Assembly: GCA_021847625.1 (NCBI GenBank)
Contig: JAJZQK010000013.1
Coordinates: forward strand, 1-17,345
Length of the DNA stretch: 17,345 nucleotides
From: Chloroflexota bacterium
Lineage (GTDB): Bacteria > Chloroflexota > FW602-bin22 > JAMCYS01
Direction of reading: 5' to 3'
The notes beneath the pieces were generated by a model. It was not told the origin of the DNA. It was given only the letters and a program-made list of their open reading frames with translations, and made no database searches. A program made the translations under genes and the position numbers. Below are positions 7,385 to 14,411 of this stretch, piece by piece. Numbering within the stretch: the stretch's first letter is position 1; each line of letters starts with the position of its first letter.

Positions 7385-7414
7385 TTGACAAGCCGCCGCG
7401 GGTTGGCCTATGCT
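7385..7414 (+). promoter_or_regulatory. Promoter of the dehydrogenase-VOC-EamA unit
   Basis: TTGACA (7385-7390) is followed after exactly 18 bases by TATGCT (7409-7414). The predicted start near 7421 leaves a leader of about 30 bases holding the ribosome site GGAGG (7441-7445). The 18-base spacer matches the other two strong promoters in the window. Confidence 0.6.
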
Positions 7415-7452
7415 TGGTTTGCCTATTACAGAAAAGCCAAGGAGGCCTTACG

Positions 7453-8436
7453 TTGGCAGAAAAGGTCCTTGTTTCCTTATCCTGGGCCGAACGCATCCCC
7501 GCCGCGCCCCAGGCCATCGACAGCCTGCGCGAGAAGGGTTGGAAGGTAGAGTTTAACACCACCGGCGGCAACCTCAGCGAGGCGGACCTCATCAAGATGC
7601 TGCCGGGAGTTTCGGCGGTCATCGCCGGCAGCGACAAGTTTACGGCGAATGCCATCGCCGCCGCCGACCAGCTCAAGATAATCGCCCGCGTCGGCGTCGG
7701 GTTCGACGCCATCGACGTCCCCGCCGCCACACAGAAGGGTATCGTCGTCACCACCTCGCCCGTGCAGGAGCTCTTCGAGGCCATGGCCGACATGACCTTC
7801 GGCCTGATGATCTCCATCGGTCGGGCCATCCCGGCTTCCGACCGCGCGGTCAAGTCCGGCAAGTGGAAGCGCGTGATGGGCCCCCACCTGTTCCACCGCA
7901 CCCTGGGCATCATCGGCCTCGGGCGCATCGGCAAGGAAGTGGCCAAACTGGCGAAAGCCTTCCATATGCACATGCTCTGCTACGACGTCTACCGTGACGA
8001 GAAGTTCGCCGAGGAATATGGCATCGAGTACGTGGACCTGCCGGAGCTGCTGCGGGAGTCCGACTATATCACCATCCACACGCCGCTGTCGCCGCAGACC
8101 CGCGGCCTGATCAACCGCGAGCGCCTGGCGCAGATGAAGCCGACGACGTACCTCGTCAACACCTCGCGCGGACCCGTGGTCGACGCCGACGCGCTCTACT
8201 GGGCGCTGACCAACAAGGTCATCGCCGGCGCCGCCCTCGACGTCTTCCAGAAGGAGCCGCCGGACCCGCAGAGCCCGCTGCTCAAGCTCGACAACCTGGT
8301 CGCCACCCCCCACACGGGCGGCCTCAGCCAGCAATCCATCGACGCGATGTTCACCGCCGCGGCGCAAGCCACCATGGACGCCCTGGAAGGCCGGAGGCCT
8401 TTCCTGGTGGTGAATCCCGAAGTCTACGGGGGCTAG
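7453..8436 (+). CDS. NAD-dependent D-2-hydroxyacid dehydrogenase (phosphoglycerate dehydrogenase-like)
   Basis: This 327-residue enzyme should interconvert a 2-keto acid and a D-2-hydroxyacid with NAD(P)H. It has the family signatures ARVGVGFDAIDVPAATQKGI (78-97), the dinucleotide loop GLGRIG (155-160) with D178 at the end of the next strand, and the catalytic set R239 (NTSRGPVVD), E268 (KEPPDP) and H287 (TPHTGG). It ends after the catalytic core, with no C-terminal ACT domain, so it lacks the serine-feedback module of long SerA enzymes. Its own substrate may not be phosphoglycerate. The start is TTG at 7453, 7 bases after GGAGG. The VOC gene follows after 6 bases and then an exporter, suggesting a small cassette for one organic acid. 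Confidence 0.9.
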   Translation: MAEKVLVSLSWAERIPAAPQAIDSLREKGWKVEFNTTGGNLSEADLIKMLPGVSAVIAGSDKFTANAIAAADQLKIIARVGVGFDAIDVPAATQKGIVVTTSPVQELFEAMADMTFGLMISIGRAIPASDRAVKSGKWKRVMGPHLFHRTLGIIGLGRIGKEVAKLAKAFHMHMLCYDVYRDEKFAEEYGIEYVDLPELLRESDYITIHTPLSPQTRGLINRERLAQMKPTTYLVNTSRGPVVDADALYWALTNKVIAGAALDVFQKEPPDPQSPLLKLDNLVATPHTGGLSQQSIDAMFTAAAQATMDALEGRRPFLVVNPEVYGG

Positions 8437-8442
8437 GCAGGC

Positions 8443-8889
8443 ATGATCGTCGATTTCCACCATGTGAGCATCAGCGTGCGCGATATCGATCGCTCAGTCG
8501 CGTTCTATAAGGACATTCTCGGTTTCGAGTTCATGTTCGAGCGGGACATCGTCAACGACTACGTGGGTAAGATCGTCGGCTACCCGGACATGCACATGCG
8601 CCTGGTCTTCCTCAGGGCGGGCGGGGAGAAGCTGGAGCTGATCCAGTACCTCTCGCCCCAGGGCACGCCGGTCGAGACCGAGAACTGCAATCCGGGGGTC
8701 TCTCACTTCGCCATGGAGGTCGACGACATTCACGCGATGTACAAGCACCTCCAGGCCCACGGCATCAGGACGCGCTCGGAGCCCGTGCTGATGACCAAGG
8801 GCCCGCATAAGGGCGGCTACTCGATGTACGTCTACGACCCGGACGGGGTGACGATCGAGATGATGCAGATGGTGGCGGCAACCGATTAA
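8443..8889 (+). CDS. VOC superfamily (glyoxalase/methylmalonyl-CoA epimerase-like) protein
   Basis: A single 148-residue protein with two beta-alpha-beta-beta-beta VOC modules. The opening DFHHVSISVRDIDRSVAFYK is classic. Probable metal ligands are H7, E65 (LELIQY), H88 (SHFAMEV) and E139 (TIEMMQ), the usual His/Glu/His/Glu layout. The closing YDPDGVTIEMMQ also fits. Its length and motifs are closest to the glyoxalase I, methylmalonyl-CoA epimerase and lactoylglutathione lyase-like group, but the reaction cannot be read from sequence. It begins 6 bases after the dehydrogenase stop and 17 bases before the EamA gene, so the three are probably one transcript. No clear ribosome site is present, which suits translational coupling to the dehydrogenase. 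Confidence 0.88.
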   Translation: MIVDFHHVSISVRDIDRSVAFYKDILGFEFMFERDIVNDYVGKIVGYPDMHMRLVFLRAGGEKLELIQYLSPQGTPVETENCNPGVSHFAMEVDDIHAMYKHLQAHGIRTRSEPVLMTKGPHKGGYSMYVYDPDGVTIEMMQMVAATD

Positions 8890-8906
8890 CGCCATCAGAG
8901 AGACCT

Positions 8907-9854
8907 ATGGAGACGCAGGAATCACAAGCAATCGGCCAGAAGGGGACGGCGGTAGTCGTGGCCGGCACCTTCTGGCACTCTCGCCAACTTCAGGCGGACC
9001 TTTCGCTACTGCTGGTGACGGCCATCTGGGGCACGACCTTCGTCCTGGTGAAGGAGGCTACGCAGACCCTGCCGCCGCTGACCCTCATCGCACTGCGTTT
9101 CACGACGGGCTTCATCGCCCTCGCCTTGGTTTTCCACAAGCGTCTGCGCCGGGCAACGCGGCAGGACGTGTTCGCCGGCTTGCTTATCGCCTTCTTCCTC
9201 GGCAGCGGCTTCGTCGCCCAGACCTTCGGCCTGCAGACCACGGCGGCGTCGGTCGCCGCCTTCATCACCGGCCTCAACACGGTCATCGTGCCGGTCTTCG
9301 CCTTCCTGCTCCTGCGCCACCGGCCGAGCAGGAACGTGGTCCTCGGTGTCGCCCTGGCCACGGGCGGCATGGCCCTGCTGACGCTCCAGGACGACCTGAG
9401 CGTCTCCCAGGGCGACCTGCTGGTGGTGATGTGCGCGTTCTTCTTCGCGCTGCACATAGTCGCCGTCGGCAAGAACGCCCCCTGTCGCGACACGACGGTG
9501 CTGGCCGTCATCCAGGTGGGCGGGGTCGCCGCCGCGGCCTGGCCGCTCGCGCTCCTCGTCGAACATCCCACCTTCGTCGCCCCGCCCGAGGTATGGGGCA
9601 GCATCCTCTTCCTGGGCGTCGTCGCCACGGGCCTGGTGTTCCTGATCCAGAACGTGGCCCAGCGCTTCACCTCGCCCACCCATACGGCCCTCATCTTCAC
9701 CATGGAGCCCGTCTTTGCGGCCGTTTTCGCCTACCTGTGGTTGGGGGAGATCATCAGCGGCCGCAGCCTCCTGGGGGCGGGCCTGATCCTGGTCGGCATG
9801 ATCGTCGCCGAGCTGCGGCGCGGCCAGGGGCAAACGGCGGACACACCGTCGTGA
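8907..9854 (+). CDS. EamA/DMT-family drug-metabolite exporter
   Basis: A 315-residue integral membrane protein of the drug/metabolite transporter superfamily, with two repeated EamA halves and about ten helices. The first repeat begins DLSLLLVTAIWGTTFVLVKE (31-50). The second ends with FTMEPVFAAVFAYLWLGE (264-281), the hallmark E-P-x-x-A...GE of this family. It has about 28 extra N-terminal residues before the first helix, which may mean a later true start or a cytoplasmic tail. The ATG has only a weak AGAGAG site. It lies 17 bases after the VOC gene and probably exports a product or intermediate of the dehydrogenase. The substrate is unknown. Its stop codon opens the second palindromic repeat gap. 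Confidence 0.9.
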   Translation: METQESQAIGQKGTAVVVAGTFWHSRQLQADLSLLLVTAIWGTTFVLVKEATQTLPPLTLIALRFTTGFIALALVFHKRLRRATRQDVFAGLLIAFFLGSGFVAQTFGLQTTAASVAAFITGLNTVIVPVFAFLLLRHRPSRNVVLGVALATGGMALLTLQDDLSVSQGDLLVVMCAFFFALHIVAVGKNAPCRDTTVLAVIQVGGVAAAAWPLALLVEHPTFVAPPEVWGSILFLGVVATGLVFLIQNVAQRFTSPTHTALIFTMEPVFAAVFAYLWLGEIISGRSLLGAGLILVGMIVAELRRGQGQTADTPS

Positions 9855-9897
9855 TCGAGATTTGCCGACCGACCGCAGTGGCAGGCGAGCAGGGGTC

Positions 9898-9920
9898 CCC
9901 TCTCCCTTCCAGGGAGAGGG
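9898..9920. repeat. Palindromic element with 10-bp stem
   Basis: CCCTCTCCCT and AGGGAGAGGG form a perfect 10-bp stem with a 3-base loop (TCC), followed by TTAGGGTGAGGG. From memory this motif is common as a dispersed intergenic repeat in many bacterial genomes; I could not search for it. It follows the EamA stop by 43 bases and has no T-run. Confidence 0.65.
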
Positions 9921-9941
9921 TTAGGGTGAGGGTCGTCCTGG

Positions 9942-10062
9942 GGCCGGCTCGACGCCGGCCAGGTGGCAGGCCACAAGGGCCTGCCCTACGTGTCCGAGGA
10001 AGATCGCCAGCCATCCTGTAGGGCAGGGGCTTGCCCCCTGCCGCCCGCGCCCCGCAGGGCGC
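9942..10062. repeat. Composite palindromic repeat, copy 2, in the EamA/LiaF-like convergent gap
   Basis: Inverted copy of the element at 2646-2831, inside the 323-base gap 9855-10177, which holds no credible gene. Unit B is 9942-9999 and unit A is 10018-10062, separated by 18 bases. Reading the reverse strand, both are in the same order as copy 1. The hairpin loops are 5 bases (for example GGCAGGGG-CTTGC-CCCCTGCC at 10022-10042). Compared with copy 1 there are four substitutions and one indel in total, all outside the stems. The rest of the gap up to the LiaF-like stop codon shows no other clear signal. Confidence 0.85.
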
Positions 10063-10177
10063 CGTGGTGCAGGTGCGGGCCGTCCGTTTCATCCAACAAC
10101 GAGGACCGTAGGTGCGGAGCGCCCGCGCGGCCCTGCTGCCGAGACTATCCGCTCTTGGCCGTCGCAACTGGAAGCCG

Positions 10178-11128
10178 CTAGCGTACCTTCACGCTCGCCA
10201 GGCCGGAGTTTATGTCGATTTCCACCCGGTTCTCGGCGGAACTGTAGTTGGGCGAGATGTAGGTGTTCCCCTGCTTCGGGAAGCGACCCTCGTCCACGTC
10301 CAGCGCCGTCAAGCCGCCCGGCGACACGATGCGGGCGGCCACGCCCTGCGGCACCTCGATCTCGACGCTCGCCGCTCCCGCCTTGATGGTCGCCCTCGTG
10401 TCGCCGGCCGCCTCGGGCATCGTCACCTTCAGGCTGCTCGCGCCCAGTTCGACCGACAGGTCGTGCACCTGCAATTGCCGTAGGTCGAGGTTTACGTCGG
10501 CAGCCCCGCCCTGCAAAATCAGGCCGAGGGGGGTCTGCGGATTGAGCGACAGGTCCCAGCGTTCCTCGCCGCCGAAGAACTGGACGCCATTGGTTTCCTG
10601 ATTCCGCAGCGTCACGTCCATCCCGCCGCCCTGGGCCGTTGTCGCCTGCTCCACGACGACTCCGTCCGAGCGCGAGGAACGCACGTTGCCCTGCAGAAGG
10701 TCTGTCTGGTTGTTCCCCAGGGAATCGACGTTGAGGTTGATCGCCCCGAACTTCATCGTCACCGTGGCCTCGTTGGCGCCGCCCAGCGGCACGCTGAGGT
10801 CCTGCTGGGCAGACCGCGTCACCCCGCCCCAGGTCCAGCCAGGACCCAGATTCAATTGAGGCGCGAAGATCAGCAGCAAGGCGGCCGCGGCGATGACGAG
10901 AACGCCAACCAAGCCGCTGAGCCAGGGATAATCGCGGCCGAAGAGGAGCTCAACGCCGACCAGTACCAAGACGAGCGGCCACAAGCGCCAGAGCACCGAC
11001 CAGGCGTTCCATGGCAGCACGCCCATCGTGTTCAGTAGGAAGATAACGCCGAGCGCGATGAGCATGAGCGGCCCGACTATGGAGCGCCGCCCTTGCCGCC
11101 GCCGGCTCGGCAAGTTCCCTTGTTCCAT
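10178..11128 (-). CDS. LiaF-like membrane protein with beta-rich C-terminal domain
   Basis: The 316-residue protein has a basic N-terminus, then three hydrophobic segments (about 17-37, 46-64 and 71-89) containing GPLMLIALGVIFLLNTMGVL and RLWPLVLVLVGVELL, the LiaF/DUF5668-type membrane module. The remaining two thirds are soluble and rich in repeating beta-like strands (for example GASSLKVTMPEA, GAASVEIEVPQG, SGLASVKVR), resembling the LiaF or adhesin-like 'toast-rack' domain. LiaF proteins sense or restrain cell-envelope stress responses in Gram-positive bacteria; here that role is inference. Its ATG lies 5 bases after the PspC gene, with GGAGG overlapping that gene's stop, so translation is coupled. 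It is the last gene of a four-gene run and meets repeat copy 2. Confidence 0.8.
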   Translation of the reverse strand: MEQGNLPSRRRQGRRSIVGPLMLIALGVIFLLNTMGVLPWNAWSVLWRLWPLVLVLVGVELLFGRDYPWLSGLVGVLVIAAAALLLIFAPQLNLGPGWTWGGVTRSAQQDLSVPLGGANEATVTMKFGAINLNVDSLGNNQTDLLQGNVRSSRSDGVVVEQATTAQGGGMDVTLRNQETNGVQFFGGEERWDLSLNPQTPLGLILQGGAADVNLDLRQLQVHDLSVELGASSLKVTMPEAAGDTRATIKAGAASVEIEVPQGVAARIVSPGGLTALDVDEGRFPKQGNTYISPNYSSAENRVEIDINSGLASVKVR

Positions 11129-11133
11129 CCCTC

Positions 11134-11619
11134 TTACCTCCGTCCCCAGCCGACCATAATGGCGATGCCCAGCGCGATCAGCAACAACGGCCAGACGTAG
11201 TCGAAGCGGAGCCAGAAGAAGAGGTTGAGATTGGAGGCCATGAACATCAGTCCGAGCACGACGAGGATGATCCCCCCCGCCTGGCGCCGTCTGTTCCTTC
11301 TTTCCACCTCCGACTCGCTCGTCTCCACGCTCACCCGGCCGCTGAGCTCATCCCCGAACTCGCGCGCCGTGCGCCCCAGATCGTCCAGGTTCTGGCGAAT
11401 GGTCTCCCGGGCCCGCCCGTAGCCGGCGCTTGCCTCGGGGACGATGATCGCCAGGACGATATAGGCCAGCAACCCGCTCCCGCCAAAGAACGCAGCCAGC
11501 ACGAACACAAGGCGCCAAACGACGGGGTCGATGGCGAAGTACTCGCCCAGACCGCCGCAGACCCCCGCGATGACGCGGTTGTCCTTGCTTCGGTACAGCC
11601 TTCCTGGTTTCTCCTCCAC
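11134..11619 (-). CDS. PspC-domain membrane protein with LiaF-type tail
   Basis: This 161-residue protein starts with a PspC domain (about 7-62): RLYRSKDNRVIAGVCGGLGE followed by DPVVWRLVFVLAAFFGGSG and a hydrophobic helix. After a charged linker come two more hydrophobic segments (about 113-158, GGIILVVLGLMFM and YVWPLLLIALGIAI), a DUF5668-like module also seen in the neighbouring LiaF-like protein. PspC proteins are membrane parts of the phage-shock envelope stress response. The GTG at 11619 is preferred because GGGAGG lies 8 bases upstream; a GTG at 11628 would abut that site with no spacing. It sits between the GerW-like and LiaF-like genes, as part of one envelope operon. Confidence 0.87.
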   Translation of the reverse strand: MEEKPGRLYRSKDNRVIAGVCGGLGEYFAIDPVVWRLVFVLAAFFGGSGLLAYIVLAIIVPEASAGYGRARETIRQNLDDLGRTAREFGDELSGRVSVETSESEVERRNRRRQAGGIILVVLGLMFMASNLNLFFWLRFDYVWPLLLIALGIAIMVGWGRR

Positions 11620-11646
11620 GTCCCTCACCTCCCTGCCGGATGCAGC

Positions 11647-12141
11647 CTAGGTGCGAACCAGTTTCCCTAGCCTGCCCAGCGATTTGTCCGCCTCACGGCC
11701 CACCTTGCCCACGTCGCGCCCGGCTCGGGCCAGTCGAAACGCCCAAACCAGCGCGAAACCCGCGGTGAACAGGGCGGCCAGATAGATCTTGCTCATATCC
11801 AGCACGGGCTTGATAGAAACACCTTCGGGCCCCATAACGATCGTCGCGATGGGCCGCGAGCGGGCGCCGCCCCCACCGCCGCCGCCGAAGCCCTTCCCGG
11901 TCCCCTGGGGGCCATCCCCTTCCCCGCCGCCCGTTCCGAAGCCCATGCCGCACATCACCTCGGCCGCGGGGATCATCAGGTACTCGCCCATCCGCTGCGG
12001 CTCGCCGAAGGCCGCCTCCACTCGCGCCACGGCGGTGAGCTTACCCAAGGTATCGGAGATGCTCCGGGCGCTCTCCGCCGCCCCCTCGGTAGATTTCGTG
12101 GCCTCTTGGCCACGGGCCTGGGATTCTTCATTGGCTGCCAT
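11647..12141 (-). CDS. GerW/YtfJ-family protein with glycine-rich centre and membrane helix
   Basis: The 164-residue protein contains the GerW (spore YtfJ) domain pattern: VEAAFGEPQRMGEYLMIPAA (41-60), EVMCGMGFGTGGGEGDG, a poly-Gly stretch (85-92), then RPIATIVMGPEGVSIKPV (96-113). A predicted transmembrane helix at about 118-136 and a basic tail follow, which are not in the short Bacillus protein. In Bacillus the family is named for spore germination, but members occur in many non-sporulating bacteria, so a spore role should not be assumed. The ATG has AGGAGG 8 bases upstream, overlapping the end of the upstream gene. Its neighbours are PspC and LiaF-like genes, pointing to the envelope. Confidence 0.82.
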   Translation of the reverse strand: MAANEESQARGQEATKSTEGAAESARSISDTLGKLTAVARVEAAFGEPQRMGEYLMIPAAEVMCGMGFGTGGGEGDGPQGTGKGFGGGGGGGARSRPIATIVMGPEGVSIKPVLDMSKIYLAALFTAGFALVWAFRLARAGRDVGKVGREADKSLGRLGKLVRT

Positions 12142-12145
12142 CGAA

Positions 12146-12466
12146 TTAGCCTCCTACCGACTCATTTCGCTGCTTGCCGCATTGCCTCGTAAGGGAACGG
12201 AGCAGAAGCGGCAGTAACGCTCCCGCCGCTCCCACCGCGAGCGCTCCCCAGAAGGTGGGGTCGGGGATCACCTTGCGCACCGTGCCCCGAGCGTCGGTAA
12301 CCTCGACGGCCAGCGGGCGAGTCCAAGCGAACCCACCGCCCCTGCCGGGCAGGCAGACCGAAAACGATACCGACCAGGCCAGCGGCACGACCTGCCGCGG
12401 GCCCAGGACGACGGGATTCCCCCGGCTCACCCCCACGTGTAGGGATGGTTTGATCGCTCTACCCAT
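12146..12466 (-). CDS. Small hypothetical protein with one C-terminal membrane helix
   Basis: I do not recognise this 106-residue protein. It has a soluble N-terminal part (about 1-70) with beta-like segments such as NPVVLGPRQVVPLAWSVSF and PLAVEVTDARGTVRKV. One hydrophobic segment follows (about 71-90, TFWGALAVGAAGALLPLLLR), then a short basic tail. The ATG at 12464-12466 has AGGAGGT 6 bases upstream. Its TAA stop lies 4 bases before the GerW-like start and overlaps the ribosome-site region of that gene, which argues that it is a real, first gene of the four-gene run. A role with the envelope proteins is a guess from context. Confidence 0.65.
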   Translation of the reverse strand: MGRAIKPSLHVGVSRGNPVVLGPRQVVPLAWSVSFSVCLPGRGGGFAWTRPLAVEVTDARGTVRKVIPDPTFWGALAVGAAGALLPLLLRSLTRQCGKQRNESVGG

Positions 12467-12737
12467 TGCTGACCTCCTGCCATACTAGGCACATCCAGCC
12501 ACTCGCCCCGCCGCCATTCCTTATGTCATGTTAGCACAAACGTCGTTACCGGGCTGACATGGACGCACCGGACCGTGGCCCCGGCGATCGACCTACATGT
12601 ACAGTTTTACCACGAATGGGCCTTCTTACGCCGGGCATGTGGAGAGGCTGCAACCTGATCCCCTGCCGGGTCTTTTCCCTGGCCAACTGGCCAGGGGCCG
12701 CCCGTGGGCGCTGGACGCTAGTGGGGGGGGGTTCTGA
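12467..12737. other. Intergenic region between two - strand operons
   Basis: This 271-base stretch should hold the end of the amino-acid importer transcript and the promoter of the four-gene envelope run. No good -35/-10 pair was found for the latter. A hairpin CCCTGGCC-AACT-GGCCAGGG lies at 12677-12696, with a T-run on the wrong side for either operon, and a run of G lies at 12722-12731. A short + strand frame (12559-12741) has no family resemblance or ribosome site and is not called. Confidence 0.5.
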
Positions 12738-13391
12738 TTAGGCCTTCTTCATCCTACGCTCGATCTGGTTCACGAGCTGGGAGAGCGGCAGCGTCATCAG
12801 GAGGTAGACGATGGCGACGTAGCCGAAGACCTCGATGGAACGAAGGGTGCGACCGTTGATCTCGCGCCCGACGCGCATCAGGTCGCTGATGCCGATGATG
12901 GCCACCAGGGACGAGTCTTTCAGCAGCGCGATGAACTCGTTGCCCAACGGTGGCAAGCAGAAGCGGAAAGCTTGGGGAATGATCACAAAGGCCATCGATT
13001 GCGTGTACGACAAGCCCAGCGAACGCGAGGCTTCCATCTGCCCCTTGGAGATCGATTGGATGCCGGCGCGGAATATCTCCGCGTCATAAGCGGCCGAGTT
13101 CAAAGACAAGGCCAGGAACCCCGAGAAGAAGTCGGGGATGTTCACGCCCAGGCTCCCCAGGCCGAAGTAGATCATGAAGATCTGCACGAGAAGCGGCGTG
13201 CCGCGGAAGAACTCGATGTACGCCAGCGCTGGGGCCGAGAGGAGCGGGCTCTTGGAGATGCGCAGCAACGCCAGCACCAGGCCCAGCACGACGCCTGCCG
13301 CGATGGCGTAGACCGTCAGCTGGATCGTGATCCAGGCCCCGGCCAACAGTTGCGGAAGTATCGATTGCAAGAAGCTAAGGTCGATGGGCAC
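12738..13391 (-). CDS. Polar amino-acid ABC transporter permease (HisM/GlnP family)
   Basis: The 217-residue inner-membrane subunit has the usual layout of the family: an N-terminal helix (FLQSILPQLLAGAWITIQLT), EFFRGTPLLVQIFMIYFGLG (60-79), and the ATPase-docking EAA loop around 120-140 (EASRSLGLSYTQSMAFVIIP). PPLGNEFIALLKDSSLVAII follows. A single permease gene implies a homodimeric channel. The start is GTG with an AAAGGGA site about 10 bases upstream. It is the last gene of the importer unit, 93 bases after the binding protein with a strong hairpin in between. Length is normal. Which amino acid is carried cannot be fixed from sequence. Confidence 0.93.
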   Translation of the reverse strand: MPIDLSFLQSILPQLLAGAWITIQLTVYAIAAGVVLGLVLALLRISKSPLLSAPALAYIEFFRGTPLLVQIFMIYFGLGSLGVNIPDFFSGFLALSLNSAAYDAEIFRAGIQSISKGQMEASRSLGLSYTQSMAFVIIPQAFRFCLPPLGNEFIALLKDSSLVAIIGISDLMRVGREINGRTLRSIEVFGYVAIVYLLMTLPLSQLVNQIERRMKKA

Positions 13392-13443
13392 CCGCGGAGT
13401 CCCTTTCCATGTTTGCGAATTGATAACGAATGGATACTAAGAT

Positions 13444-13470
13444 GGGGCGCGGAGCAAACGTCCGCGCCCC
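13444..13470 (-). terminator. Hairpin between binding-protein and permease genes
   Basis: GGGGCGCGGA (13444-13453) and TCCGCGCCCC (13461-13470) form a perfect 10-bp stem with a 7-base loop, 14 bases after the binding-protein stop codon. On the - strand the following bases are ATCTTAG, not a T-run. Such stems often stabilise the binding-protein mRNA or partly terminate so that it is made in excess over the permease; that role is inference. Confidence 0.55.
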
Positions 13471-13484
13471 CGGGCAACCGGTGA

Positions 13485-14321
13485 CTAGGAGGTCTTCATC
13501 CCCCACTTGTCGAGGATCTTGTCCATGGTGCCGTCTTTCTGGGCAGCGGCTAGGAAGTCATTGAAGGCCTTCACCAGGTCCGTCGCGTCCTTGTTGAACG
13601 CCGCGCCGTATGGCTCGGTCGTGAAGGGCTTCGTGCCGGCGGTCTTGACGGTCGGGTGGTTCTTCACGTAATCGAGCACTACCACGGAGTCCATAATGGA
13701 GGCGTCGACCTTCTTCTGGTCCACGGCCATCATTGTCTCGGCGCCGCCGTCGAACTTGCGAATCTCCTTGATGCCGTCAATCCCCTCGGCGGCCTCCTGG
13801 CCGGTCGTGTCGATCTGGACGGCCACGGCCTTGCCCTTCAGATCGTCGGGGCCCTTGATGTCGGTGTTGTCGGCCGGGACGGCAATCATCTGGCCGGCCA
13901 GGTAGTACGGCTCGGAGAATGCCATCTGCTCCTTGCGCTTGTCGGTGATGGTGACGCTCGAGAAGATCGCGTCACCCTTGCCTGCCTGCAGGGCGACGAA
14001 GATGCCGTCCCAGTTTACATTCTGGACTTCCAGCTTGACGCCGAGCGAATCGGCGAAGGCCTGCGCCACGTCCACGTCGAAGCCCACGATCTTGCCGCTC
14101 TCGTCCTTGAACTCCATCGGCCGGAAGGTGGCATCCTGCAGCACGACGAGCTTGCCGGCCTTCTTGATGCGATCGATGGTGGGCCCGCTGGCTGCGCTTG
14201 CGTTTGGCGCCGCCGTCGGCTGGGGAGCCTGCGTCGGCGCGGGTGCCGCCTGACAGGACACGATGAGAGAAAGGGCGACCGTGAGAACGATCACCAGGTA
14301 CGACCAATGATGTCTACGCAA
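13485..14321 (-). CDS. Amino-acid ABC transporter substrate-binding lipoprotein (SBP family 3)
   Basis: The 278-residue precursor begins with a signal peptide and a lipobox LIVSC, so C23 should be lipidated after cleavage. A Pro/Ala/Thr linker (24-46) precedes the mature domain. The family-3 solute-binding pattern is clear: GKIVGFDVDVAQAFADSLGV (76-95), VNWDGIFVALQAGKGDAIF (102-120) and TITDKRKEQMAFSEPYY (124-140). Here R129 corresponds to the residue that binds the amino-acid carboxylate. Start is TTG with GGAGGAGG 9 bases upstream. The gene follows the ATPase by 90 bases and precedes the permease. It captures a polar amino acid outside the membrane; the exact ligand is not determinable. Confidence 0.94.
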   Translation of the reverse strand: MRRHHWSYLVIVLTVALSLIVSCQAAPAPTQAPQPTAAPNASAASGPTIDRIKKAGKLVVLQDATFRPMEFKDESGKIVGFDVDVAQAFADSLGVKLEVQNVNWDGIFVALQAGKGDAIFSSVTITDKRKEQMAFSEPYYLAGQMIAVPADNTDIKGPDDLKGKAVAVQIDTTGQEAAEGIDGIKEIRKFDGGAETMMAVDQKKVDASIMDSVVVLDYVKNHPTVKTAGTKPFTTEPYGAAFNKDATDLVKAFNDFLAAAQKDGTMDKILDKWGMKTS

Positions 14322-14411
14322 AGTTCTTTTCCTCCTCCTACCCCTCTGGGGACATCTGCACGAGTGAGTAAGCTGTCTGCGATGGCCTTGTCTGCGCCCG
14401 GCAAGGACGAA

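Noticed and set aside
12677..12696. CCCTGGCC/GGCCAGGG hairpin as terminator of the importer operon
   Set aside because: For the - strand transcript the stem is followed by AAAAGA, not T; the T-run is on the wrong side.
12559..12741. 60-residue + strand frame in the gap between the importer and the envelope operon
   Set aside because: No ribosome site, no family resemblance, and it runs across the end of the permease gene.
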